A stretch of DNA of 34,623 nucleotides from an uncultured Rhizobiaceae group bacterium. GTDB taxonomy: Bacteria > Pseudomonadota > Alphaproteobacteria > Rhizobiales > Rhizobiaceae. Below, piece after piece: positions 8,446 to 15,040 of the stretch; position 1 is the first letter of the stretch, and each line of letters begins with the position of its first letter. The translations under genes were made by a program, and so were the position numbers. The stretch lies in assembly GCA_938030595.1 (NCBI GenBank), contig CALHIB010000036.1:1-34623 (forward strand), in the 5' to 3' direction. The notes beneath the pieces are model-generated. The model worked only from the letters and a program-made list of their open reading frames with translations. It made no database searches and was not told the origin of the DNA.

Positions 8446-9192
8446 ATGAAAATTGCCAAACTTGATGTAGCCGAGATTGCTTATCTGGATGAAGGAGAGG
8501 GGGATGCTATCCTGCTCATTCACGGGTTTGCTTCCAACGCCAAAACCAATTGGATTAGCCCCGGTTGGGTGCAATTTCTGGTGGATAGTGGTTTCCGTGT
8601 AATTGCATTGGATAACCGGGGTCATGGTGCCAGTCAGAAGTTTTATGAGGAAGCTGCCTATGCACTGAAAAACATGGCTGATGATGCAGTTGGTTTGTTG
8701 GAATATTTAAACATCAAACAAGCACATATAATGGGCTATTCTCTAGGGGCAAGAATATCTTCAACACTGGCTTCGCGCTCACCAGAACGCGTTAGCAAAC
8801 TTGTTTTGGCAGGCAATGGTTATAACATGATTGAAGGGTCGTTTGATTCATCTGAAATTCATGCAGGCCTCTCAGCAGCTAGCCTTGAGGATGTAACAAC
8901 ACAAATTGGCAAGGATTTCAGAACCTTTGCAGAGATGACTGGCAGTGATTTAAAAGCACTTGCAGCTTGCATCATGGGTGGCCGATCATACATCAAAAGG
9001 GAAGTATTCGAAAACCTGAAACCACAAACCATGGTGATAGTTGGTACAGAAGACACTGTTGCGGTGGATGGCAAAAAACTTGCAGATATCATTCCCAATG
9101 GCCACTTTGAACCTATCCCAAAACGCAATCACATGAACGCGGTTGGCGACAAGGTTTATAAGGAAAAAGTTCTGGAATTTTTGGCGAAATAG
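8446..9192 (+). CDS. alpha/beta hydrolase
   Basis: Soluble alpha/beta-hydrolase fold enzyme of 248 residues. The oxyanion-hole motif is LLIHGFAS, the nucleophile elbow is GYSLGA, the likely acid is in GTEDTVA, and the catalytic His is in RNHMNAVG. The substrate is unknown; the sequence resembles 3-oxoadipate enol-lactonase-like esterases in general layout only. The track begins at a TTG at 8434. I prefer the ATG at 8446 with GAGAG upstream, which gives the normal N-terminus MKIAKLDV. It is divergent from the zf-CHCC gene. Confidence 0.85.
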   Translation: MKIAKLDVAEIAYLDEGEGDAILLIHGFASNAKTNWISPGWVQFLVDSGFRVIALDNRGHGASQKFYEEAAYALKNMADDAVGLLEYLNIKQAHIMGYSLGARISSTLASRSPERVSKLVLAGNGYNMIEGSFDSSEIHAGLSAASLEDVTTQIGKDFRTFAEMTGSDLKALAACIMGGRSYIKREVFENLKPQTMVIVGTEDTVAVDGKKLADIIPNGHFEPIPKRNHMNAVGDKVYKEKVLEFLAK

Positions 9193-9224
9193 TACCAGTT
9201 TACAATTGTTCACCATATATTGCC

Positions 9225-9252
9225 TTGTTCTCTTGTCATCATGGCTTATATT
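9225..9252 (+). promoter_or_regulatory. candidate cysE promoter
   Basis: TTGTTC (9225-9230) and TATATT (9247-9252), 16 bases apart, lie just upstream of cysE in the gap after the hydrolase gene. Fair match to a sigma70-type promoter. Confidence 0.35.
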
Positions 9253-9280
9253 TGGAAGTCTGGTTTAAAGGAAAAAGCCC

Positions 9281-10102
9281 ATGACATCTGTTAATCTCAA
9301 GAACGAGCAAACGCCAAAAGTTGACCCGGTATGGGAAGCCATTCGTGAAGAAGCTGAGGCCGTTGTTGCTAAAGAGCCGATGATGTCTTCGTTTATTTAT
9401 AACACTATTCTAAACCAGCACTCGCTGGAAGATGCGGTTATCTTCCGTATTGCAGAACGTCTGCATAATAGGGATTTTTCTGCTGATTTGGTTCGCCAAA
9501 GTTTTCAGCAAATGATGGCTGATACCAACGAATGGTCAGAAATCTTGAGAACAGATATCGCAGCGGTCTACGATCGTGACCCTGCTTGCCATCGTTTTAT
9601 CGACCCAATCCTTTATTTCAAAGGCTTCCATGCGATACAAACACATAGACTTGCGCACTGGAATTTGAACAAGGGGCATAAAGATATCGCCCTTTACCTA
9701 CAATCGCGCTCTTCGCAAGTGTTTCAAACAGACATAAACCCTGCAGCCCAATTTGGGCGCGGTGTTTTCCTTGACCATGCGACAGGCCTTGTTGTGGGTG
9801 AAACAGCCGTGGTTGGCGATCATGTATCTATTCTGCACAGCGTAACCCTTGGTGGTACAGGCAAGGAAAAAGAGGATCGTCATCCCAAGATTGGCAATGG
9901 TGTCTTGCTCGGTGCAGGAGCTAAAATTCTAGGCAATATTAAAGTTGGTGATTGCTCCAGGGTTGCTGCGGGTTCTTTGGTTATCAAGCCGGTACCAGAC
10001 AAAGTAACAGTTGCCGGTATTCCTGCAAAAGTGGTTGGCGTGGCAGGGTGTTCAGAACCTTCACGCTCAATGAACCAAATATTGGCAGAAGATAAGAGTT
10101 AA
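9281..10102 (+). CDS. cysE: serine O-acetyltransferase
   Basis: Makes O-acetyl-L-serine from serine and acetyl-CoA, the first step of cysteine synthesis. The 273-residue product has the helical N-terminal domain and a C-terminal left-handed beta-helix of hexapeptide repeats. Active-site residues of the family are visible as Asp165-His166 (FLDHATGLVVGE) and the segment ILHSVTLGGTGK with His186. The C-terminal GIPAKVVG is typical. Length is normal. The downstream DUF3126 gene is a frequent neighbour of cysE in Rhizobiales. Confidence 0.96.
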   Translation: MTSVNLKNEQTPKVDPVWEAIREEAEAVVAKEPMMSSFIYNTILNQHSLEDAVIFRIAERLHNRDFSADLVRQSFQQMMADTNEWSEILRTDIAAVYDRDPACHRFIDPILYFKGFHAIQTHRLAHWNLNKGHKDIALYLQSRSSQVFQTDINPAAQFGRGVFLDHATGLVVGETAVVGDHVSILHSVTLGGTGKEKEDRHPKIGNGVLLGAGAKILGNIKVGDCSRVAAGSLVIKPVPDKVTVAGIPAKVVGVAGCSEPSRSMNQILAEDKS

Positions 10103-10140
10103 TTGCTTTACATGGCGTGGCAGGCAGTGCAAAAAGCAAT
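10102..10140 (+). terminator. possible hairpin after cysE
   Basis: ATTGCTTT (10102-10109) pairs perfectly with AAAGCAAT (10133-10140) across a 23-base loop just after the cysE stop. There is no T-run, so it may only be a processing or stabilising stem. Confidence 0.3.
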
Positions 10141-10169
10141 GCAACAAATCACATGCTGGAGATTGTCTC

Positions 10170-10385
10170 GTGACACCTGAAGAAATCAAAAAACTCGACG
10201 CTTATTTCAAATCTGTTTTTGGCAACGAACAATTGGCGGTCAAGCCGCGACCAAAAAAGACAGATTCTTGTGAAGTCTATAAAGGCGATGAGTTCTTGGG
10301 CGTTATTTATCTGGATGAAGATGAAGGTGAGCGCTCATTCAGTTTCTCAATGGCTATCTTGGACATTGATCTGGATTCGGTTTAA
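10170..10385 (+). CDS. DUF3126 family protein
   Basis: Small acidic soluble protein of 71 residues, MTPEEIKKLDAYFK through YLDEDEGERSFSFSMAILD, matching the DUF3126 family of alphaproteobacteria. Function is unknown. The start codon is GTG, with GGAG eight bases upstream. It lies 67 bases after cysE and is probably co-transcribed. It ends 2 bases from the convergent membrane-anchored gene. Confidence 0.85.
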   Translation: MTPEEIKKLDAYFKSVFGNEQLAVKPRPKKTDSCEVYKGDEFLGVIYLDEDEGERSFSFSMAILDIDLDSV

Positions 10386-10387
10386 TC

Positions 10388-11227
10388 TCAATTAAGCTTT
10401 ATACTTGGCTCTACAATCATTGAGTTCATTATCGCGCGAACAGATTGTTCAAGCTCAATCCAGGATGCCAAATGTTTCTGATGGAAACGATACGTTAGCA
10501 TCAGGTTTTTACCAATATGAATATCGCGTATGCAAAAAGGGGTTGTTTCTGCGATCTCTCTTACGCATCGTGTTGCAAAGGGGTAAGGACTGGAAGCTGC
10601 GTAATATAAGTCTTCATCAATAAATCCACCTTTGGCACTTAAGCCTTGTTTCACAAGCCCTGAATAGCTGCGCGTGGCTTTTCCTTCAAAAAACTGCGTA
10701 TAAATAGGACCAACCCTGCCTGACATGTCATAAGACATGTTGCGCGGTTCAATAGAGACAAATATCAGGTTTGTATTGTCTTTTGAATCATTAAAGTCTG
10801 CACTTAAGCTGTCTTTATACCCAGACAATGATGGCCAATGAAGGTAGAGATCAAGCTTCTCATGCGCACCAGAATTGCGTTGAGAGAAAAATCTTACCTT
10901 GTTTGCAGGTACGTTGAGATACTCATCACCAACAATCATTTCCAGTCCTGCTGTCGAAGAAGAATGTCCAGCTCTGGATAGGCTATCTCCAAAGAAGTGA
11001 GCTGTAGTAAACATTGCAATTGCTGCAATTAGCAGCGTTAGAGCCAGCAAAAGAATGTTTTTTAAAAGTTTTGAGCTAATTCTCTCCGGCTTTTTCTCGC
11101 TTTCCATACGTGTTTTTGCAAGGCGTTCAATATGACCAGGCATTTGTCGCTGAAAAGATGCATTGCCTGAACGTCCCGCTATAACAAGCGGGTCAGAGTA
11201 GTGGCTATTTTGACTGACACTATTCAT
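10388..11227 (-). CDS. unidentified single-pass membrane protein
   Basis: I do not recognise this family. From the start MNSVSQNSHY it is 279 residues. A hydrophilic, basic N-terminus of ~50 residues, presumably cytoplasmic, is followed by one membrane segment (ILLLALTLLIAAIAMFTT, about 57-80). A ~200-residue domain, presumably periplasmic, holds two cysteines 11 apart (RCVREIAETTPFC) that could form a disulfide. The track start at 11254 adds nine residues but has no ribosome binding site; neither start is strongly supported. It is convergent with DUF3126 and divergent from a small membrane protein. Confidence 0.65.
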   Translation of the reverse strand: MNSVSQNSHYSDPLVIAGRSGNASFQRQMPGHIERLAKTRMESEKKPERISSKLLKNILLLALTLLIAAIAMFTTAHFFGDSLSRAGHSSSTAGLEMIVGDEYLNVPANKVRFFSQRNSGAHEKLDLYLHWPSLSGYKDSLSADFNDSKDNTNLIFVSIEPRNMSYDMSGRVGPIYTQFFEGKATRSYSGLVKQGLSAKGGFIDEDLYYAASSPYPFATRCVREIAETTPFCIRDIHIGKNLMLTYRFHQKHLASWIELEQSVRAIMNSMIVEPSIKLN

Positions 11228-11320
11228 AATCTGGCAATCCAAGAAATGATTCAATTAATTTGAACGATTTGGCATGGTTATTGCTTCGTTAATTCAAAAC
11301 GGATGCACAGGCCAAATCTC

Positions 11321-11351
11321 TTGACTCTACACTCGTTTAACATGGTAAATA
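11321..11351 (+). promoter_or_regulatory. weak candidate promoter for the 11380 gene
   Basis: TTGACT (11321-11326, preceded by C as in alphaproteobacterial CTTGAC) and TAAATA (11346-11351). The spacing is 19 bases, which is long, so the call is weak. Confidence 0.25.
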
Positions 11352-11379
11352 CTAAGTAAATTTATAGGTAATGAGTTAA

Positions 11380-11688
11380 ATGATAGCTGCTTTTGTAATT
11401 GTGTTCGGTTTTGTAACTGCAGGTTTTATAGCGACAGCGTCGGCTATTTACCAAAATGCGGATGGTTCAGTTCAACTTTCCATGGGTACACCTGTAAAAA
11501 CTGCAAAAGCGTTTCTCCTTTGTATGTTTGTCGGCCCTTACGTATTGGCAAAAAACGGTTTGTTTTTATGGGCAGAAGAGAAAATAAGCTTTTCACTAAT
11601 GGGAGTTTGCTTTCTAATCGCAGTTGTGTGGAGTTTTTGCATTGGCATTGTTTCAATTCAAACACTCGTCGGGTTGGGAATTTTATAA
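11380..11688 (+). CDS. small integral membrane protein, unknown function
   Basis: 102 residues with about three hydrophobic segments: MIAAFVIVFGFVTAGFIATA, AKAFLLCMFVGPYVLAKNG and FSLMGVCFLIAVVWSFCIGI. No catalytic motif is visible. The GPYVLAKNG loop between segments looks conserved-type, but I cannot name the family with confidence. It ends 15 bases before the gamma-carbonic anhydrase gene and is probably co-transcribed with it. Confidence 0.65.
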   Translation: MIAAFVIVFGFVTAGFIATASAIYQNADGSVQLSMGTPVKTAKAFLLCMFVGPYVLAKNGLFLWAEEKISFSLMGVCFLIAVVWSFCIGIVSIQTLVGLGIL

Positions 11689-11703
11689 ACAGGGAGCATA
11701 CAT

Positions 11704-12228
11704 ATGCCAATATACGAGCTTGATGGAATAAAGCCTCAAATATCACAGGGTTTTAACTGGATTGCACCAACGGCTGTTTTGATTGGCGATATACACGTTG
11801 GTGAAAGCGTTGGCATTTGGTTTGGTAGTGTTCTTCGTGGCGATAATGAGCCAATTACCATTCACGACGACACGAATATCCAGGAAAATTGTGTGATGCA
11901 TACTGACCCTGGTTTTCCGCTCACGATTGGCAAGGGATGCACAATCGGCCACAAGGCAATGCTTCATGGCTGTACGATTGGTAATAATTCCTTGATTGGT
12001 ATGGGTGCGACAGTTCTTAATGGTGCAAAGATTGGCGAAAATTGTCTCATTGGGGCAGGCGCTCTTGTGCCTGAGGGAAAAGAAATACCAGACAATTCAC
12101 TGGTTGTTGGTATGCCTGGAAAAGTGATCAGGCAATTGGATGATAATGCTATCCAAGGTCTAAAAGCTTCTGCCCAACATTATGTAGCAAATGCCAAACG
12201 TTTTGCCTCAGGTTTGAAAGAAGTTTAA
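11704..12228 (+). CDS. gamma-carbonic anhydrase family protein (YrdA-like)
   Basis: Left-handed beta-helix protein of 174 residues in the gamma-carbonic anhydrase/PaaY/YrdA group, expected to be a trimer with metal between subunits. The three metal-binding histidines are visible in NCVMHTDPG, TIGHKAML and MLHGCTIG. The pattern RGDNEPITIHDDTNIQENC is typical. Whether it has carbonic anhydrase activity or is a thioesterase or orphan relative cannot be read from sequence. It has a GGGAG ribosome binding site before the ATG and follows the small membrane protein gene closely. Confidence 0.9.
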   Translation: MPIYELDGIKPQISQGFNWIAPTAVLIGDIHVGESVGIWFGSVLRGDNEPITIHDDTNIQENCVMHTDPGFPLTIGKGCTIGHKAMLHGCTIGNNSLIGMGATVLNGAKIGENCLIGAGALVPEGKEIPDNSLVVGMPGKVIRQLDDNAIQGLKASAQHYVANAKRFASGLKEV

Positions 12229-12230
12229 AT

Positions 12231-12265
12231 AAAAAAAGGCCGGTTTGTATAAATACAAACCGGCC
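12231..12265 (-). terminator. rho-independent terminator of the transglutaminase-like peptidase gene
   Basis: Perfect 13-bp inverted repeat GGCCGGTTTGTAT/ATACAAACCGGCC (12238-12250, 12253-12265). On the minus strand it is followed by seven T (the A-run 12231-12237 on plus). It therefore ends minus-strand transcription well. It may also stop plus-strand transcription from the carbonic anhydrase gene, but that side lacks a T-run. Confidence 0.85.
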
Positions 12266-12268
12266 AAA

Positions 12269-12317
12269 TTGATCTGGTCTGGTGGGGACGGGGGTAGGTG
12301 GGGATCGACCAGATCAA
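12269..12317. repeat. 11-bp inverted repeat with 27-base G-rich (plus) or C-rich (minus) loop
   Basis: TTGATCTGGTC (12269-12279) pairs perfectly with GACCAGATCAA (12307-12317). The loop contains GGGG, GGGGG, GG and GGGG runs on the plus strand. It lies in the 3' UTR of the minus-strand peptidase gene, just ahead of its terminator. There the loop would be C-rich and complementary to Shine-Dalgarno-like sequence. Confidence 0.6.
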
Positions 12318-12342
12318 AACCAAATTACCAACCCAAAACTTT

Positions 12343-12927
12343 TTATCCTCGACGATCTACAATCTTGGTCCAATGACCAGAGTATTTTGAAGACTGTCGT
12401 TTGAGGTACGTGTATTCCGTTTCATTCCACTGTTTGATTTTGTCACTTAGATTATCCAAGACATAATCAGCACGATCCGTTCTAACGGTTAAGACTGCGT
12501 GACCTTCGCCATTAGGTTGTAAAACAACGGTAATAAGAAGGCTTGATGCAGGCCAGCCTCTTTGCATCAACATATGTCGCTTCATCAATACGTAGTCTTC
12601 GCAATCACCAATGCTTGTTGGATAAATCCAGTGCTCTTCAATACCAAAGCCTTCCATATCGGTGACCGGTGCAATGGTAGAATTTGAGTATGTATTGACT
12701 TCCACAAGATCTTTCCAGCGCTCGCGAGTAAGCTGAGGCGCGTTGGTTTTACGCGTGTTTATTTTACAATCTGATGGATATTGCTTGCAGTAATTGTAGT
12801 GACCAATCGGCTGTGATGTTAATCCGGCCAATTGCATGTGTGCGGTATTTGCCGCTTGCGCTGTTGTTGCTGAGAATGCGGTAATTGCTACCGTCATCAA
12901 CAAAGCGTTTTTAAATTTGTTTTTCAT
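12343..12927 (-). CDS. transglutaminase-like cysteine peptidase (DUF920/peptidase C93)
   Basis: Exported 194-residue protein. The signal peptide is MKNKFKNALLMTVAITAF..., cleaved near AQA-AN. The bacterial transglutaminase-like cysteine protease triad is visible: Cys109 in IGDCEDYVLMKR, His143 in GEGHAVLTVRT and Asp158 in YVLDNLSD. The family includes LapG, a periplasmic protease that releases surface adhesins under c-di-GMP control; this copy has no linked LapD, so that role is only a possibility. The ribosome binding site GGGGAA precedes the ATG. The leader can form alternative structures (see the hairpin at 12925-12962). The PilZ gene upstream on the same strand strengthens a c-di-GMP theme. 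Confidence 0.88.
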   Translation of the reverse strand: MKNKFKNALLMTVAITAFSATTAQAANTAHMQLAGLTSQPIGHYNYCKQYPSDCKINTRKTNAPQLTRERWKDLVEVNTYSNSTIAPVTDMEGFGIEEHWIYPTSIGDCEDYVLMKRHMLMQRGWPASSLLITVVLQPNGEGHAVLTVRTDRADYVLDNLSDKIKQWNETEYTYLKRQSSKYSGHWTKIVDRRG

Positions 12928-12962
12928 TGTTTAATTCCCCGTCTGTCGAAACAATGACAGAC
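12925..12962 (-). promoter_or_regulatory. possible start-codon pseudoknot or switch in the peptidase leader
   Basis: In the minus-strand mRNA a 7-bp hairpin GTCTGTC/GACAGAC (12941-12947 with 12956-12962) sits directly before the GGGG ribosome binding site. Its loop contains ATTGTTT, which is complementary to AAACAAT at the start codon; CATTGTTT/AAACAATG is an 8-bp match. The two helices either form an H-type pseudoknot holding the ribosome binding site in its loop, or compete. Function is inference. Confidence 0.4.
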
Positions 12963-13255
12963 AGGTGTTGAGATCAAAAAAAGAAAACCACTCAACTTTA
13001 ATGAGAAGTTGAACCGCATTTAAATTGACTTTGGTTCAAGTTTTTTGAAAGTTTTATGAGAGTTTATGTAAAATTGTAACGAATATGAAATTTTATATAA
13101 AGATCAATAATTTAGCGCAGGGTTATTGATCTGTAAATTGTGGTTTGTAAAAAAAACTTAATTCAAAATCAAATACAAACGAAGGATGGCGCTCTAAAAA
13201 TAAAATTTCAACGCTAAAATAATTGTAATTATTTGAAAATTTTCTCTGACATATG
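12963..13255. other. AT-rich gene-free stretch
   Basis: The gap between the peptidase gene and the PilZ gene (12928-13290) is 363 bases. Apart from the leader structure at one end and the hairpin at the other, this strongly AT-rich part shows no convincing ORF, promoter pair or repeat. It must hold the peptidase promoter on the minus strand. Confidence 0.5.
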
Positions 13256-13283
13256 TTTCTTGCACTTAGTTAAGTGCAAGAAA
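13256..13283. terminator. perfect hairpin at the 3' end of the PilZ gene
   Basis: 13-bp inverted repeat TTTCTTGCACTTA/TAAGTGCAAGAAA around two bases, 7 bases past the PilZ stop. No long T-run follows on the minus strand, so it is a terminator-like or mRNA-protecting stem. Confidence 0.5.
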
Positions 13284-13290
13284 TCAGTAT

Positions 13291-13905
13291 CTATTGAGCG
13301 ATATAATCGCGCAAAGTATCGTGAGTTTGCAGAATGGCAAATTCAATCGCCACACCCTCATCGAAATGACGAACAACACGGCCACGCATGTTTCCTAGCC
13401 ACATCAATGTACCAATGGCTGGTCGTACAGACATTTCGATCGCAGCACCTGATAGTGACAAGTCAATGATATGAACTTCATATGTTCTTCCATCTTCAAG
13501 TTTGACTCGGGTGACGTTGCGTGTTGGAGCAATACGCTCATGGCGGCGATCTTCAGGAAGGCTCAACTCGTGTCTGTTAGCAATCCAGGTAATCTTGGCA
13601 GCAAGTTTATCGCGTTTGTGTGGTGTAGCATTGACTGACATTGCAAAACCGCCATTGAAAACGCGAAGAATTTTTCCCTCCAAGCGCCCAAGATGATCCA
13701 CATAGGCAATGATTGTCTCACCAATAGCACCCACTTGTGGTGTGATTAGTGTCGCACTGCCTGATGACATGCTTTGTATCTGGCAAGGAAATTCTCTTTT
13801 GTCCTGCATCATAAAGCGGCCAAAAAGAGTTACCTCGACGTTCTGAAATTGCATTTCAGCATCAGAAAGTTCAAGTGCACTATTTGTTTGAGCAAAACCT
13901 ACCAT
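13291..13905 (-). CDS. PilZ-domain protein (probable tandem PilZ)
   Basis: 204 residues, soluble. The C-terminal half is a good PilZ domain, with the c-di-GMP-binding RRHER (120-124) and DLSLSG (148-153). The N-terminal half (about 25-95) looks like a second, degenerate PilZ domain: GRFMMQDKREFPCQIQSMSSG keeps the general shape but lacks the full RxxxR motif. Such proteins are c-di-GMP receptors that regulate motility or surface polymers. It lies between the PAS_5 gene and the transglutaminase-like peptidase gene on the same strand. The start codon has no clear ribosome binding site. Confidence 0.87.
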   Translation of the reverse strand: MVGFAQTNSALELSDAEMQFQNVEVTLFGRFMMQDKREFPCQIQSMSSGSATLITPQVGAIGETIIAYVDHLGRLEGKILRVFNGGFAMSVNATPHKRDKLAAKITWIANRHELSLPEDRRHERIAPTRNVTRVKLEDGRTYEVHIIDLSLSGAAIEMSVRPAIGTLMWLGNMRGRVVRHFDEGVAIEFAILQTHDTLRDYIAQ

Positions 13906-14001
13906 TTAACAGCCATATATAAGATGTATCTAAGTGAACATAGTATTGTCTGATTAAGTTAAGGAATCGTTTGCGTCTTCAATTTGAACGTAGATTTTTG
14001 A

Positions 14002-14637
14002 TTATTTTTCCAGTCCACCATCCAAGACAGTCAAATGTTTGACTTTACGAGGAGCATTTTGTGTTTCTGAGGTGGGCAATTGATGGGATCTGCTTGAGAA
14101 AACAGGCAGCTCTGGTGAAAGCGAGGGTGTTTCAAACGAATTTTCAAGATCCACTGTTCGGACCGATTTAATACGGTTGTTAACAACAGGATCGATACCC
14201 ATCCAAATAGGTGTTTCAGAAGGCGCAGCTGTGCCCAAAATTCGGACAGTTTCAGAGGAGCCATTTAAGAGCGGCAATAAAAGTGTTTCATATTCAAGAA
14301 AATGATTATTTTCAGTTTCTGCAATATGAGCAATCACAATCGGTTTGGCTTGATGGTAAACCTGTTTCACAGCATCGAATATCTTCAGATTATCGGCTTC
14401 ATCCCAAAGTCCCAGATATCCAACACTTTTCAATTCCCGTCCATAAGAGCTGCACAATTTCGTTCCAGCCAAACGGAAGCTGATCGTTCTATACAGATGA
14501 TCAACTTCTAAAATAAATGTATCCCCCAAAATATCTCTAATATCGCTAGGTTCAATTTCTGTACGCTCAGGGGCTACTCTCGTACCTCTTAGATTATTCC
14601 AATAAGTGAAAATCTTTTTAGAAGTCTTGTGTCTCAT
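14002..14637 (-). CDS. PAS_5 (DUF1457) domain protein
   Basis: 211 residues. Residues ~8-150 match the alphaproteobacterial PAS_5 family: FTYWNNLRGTRVAPERTEI, ILGDTFILEV and FRLAGTKLCSSYGRELK. The rest is a Ser/Pro-rich tail ending VKHLTVLDGGLEK. No output domain is attached, so it probably acts through protein contacts; single-domain PAS proteins such as Caulobacter MopJ affect cell-cycle or stress signalling. It lies 96 bases upstream of the PilZ gene on the same strand and may be co-transcribed with it. It is divergent from the structured RNA and rhomboid region. Confidence 0.85.
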   Translation of the reverse strand: MRHKTSKKIFTYWNNLRGTRVAPERTEIEPSDIRDILGDTFILEVDHLYRTISFRLAGTKLCSSYGRELKSVGYLGLWDEADNLKIFDAVKQVYHQAKPIVIAHIAETENNHFLEYETLLLPLLNGSSETVRILGTAAPSETPIWMGIDPVVNNRIKSVRTVDLENSFETPSLSPELPVFSSRSHQLPTSETQNAPRKVKHLTVLDGGLEK

Positions 14638-14704
14638 TTAAAATACCAGCCTTATAAATTCCAACGGCCAGAACCCATATTGTCTCTTATTGTGACAAAA
14701 TGGA

Positions 14705-14717
14705 TAGGTCTGACCTA
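14705..14717. promoter_or_regulatory. possible FadR-type GntR operator
   Basis: TAGGTCTGACCTA is a perfect inverted repeat with the core GGTCTGACC, like operators of FadR-subfamily GntR regulators. It sits about 68 bases upstream of the PAS_5 start. No GntR gene is in the window, so this is a weak motif match. Confidence 0.25.
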
Positions 14718-14819
14718 ACTGAACACAAGTTTGCAAGCGCCATGCCAAACTGAATGAGGGGAGATGCGTATAAAATGCTTAGACTACGGACTACGATAAA
14801 AGTCACAGTTGTTAACCTT

Positions 14820-14990
14820 AATATTATGTTAAGCTTGCAGGAACCAAAGTTTTATGGGAATTTGGTTCAACTCCTAAGAATGCAAAAGTTAACGAGTTGA
14901 GCATTCTTCACTATGAGGTCTGGACTGAAACACTCTTTTCAGTTGGGGATTGACCAACAGCCCAAGGTTTAATGCCTTGGGCTTTTTTTT
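14820..14990 (+). ncRNA. candidate structured small RNA with own terminator
   Basis: A strong plus-strand terminator (14959-14990) has no plus-strand gene upstream, and the ~140 bases before it are rich in complementary pairs. Hairpin 1 is GAACCAAA/TTTGGTTC (14841-14848, 14861-14868). Next are two interleaved helices, CAACTC/GAGTTG (14868-14873, 14894-14899) and AAGAATGC/GCATTCTT (14876-14883, 14901-14908). Hairpin 3 is ACTGAAA/TTTCAGT around CACTCT (about 14924-14943). The 5' end is a guess, as no clear promoter was found. Rhizobiales carry several intergenic sRNA families (the ar RNAs); I cannot assign this one. Confidence 0.6.
14959..14990 (+). terminator. rho-independent terminator of the orphan RNA
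   Basis: Perfect 9-bp stem AGCCCAAGG/CCTTGGGCT with a 7-base loop and eight T. It lies 51 bases before the rhomboid start codon, so rhomboid transcription must begin after it or rely on read-through. Confidence 0.9.
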
Positions 14991-15040
14991 GCCTGATCTT
15001 CTGATAAGTATGCTCTAAATGAAAAAGAGATATAAAAACC

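Larger units (their letters stand above)
14638..15040. other. 403-base intergenic region with an orphan RNA locus
   Basis: No protein ORF is supported here. The left part serves as the PAS_5 promoter region and contains TAGGT-CTG-ACCTA (14705-14717). The right part holds the structured RNA and its terminator, then a short gap before the rhomboid gene. Confidence 0.6.

Noticed and set aside
12281-12304. Strict three-layer G-quadruplex on the plus strand
   Set aside because: Only three runs of at least three G are present; the fourth is GG, so at most a two-layer form is supported.
14863-14874. GGTTCAACTCC, resembling a tRNA T-arm
   Set aside because: No acceptor stem, anticodon arm or CCA end could be placed around it; it belongs to the structured RNA instead.
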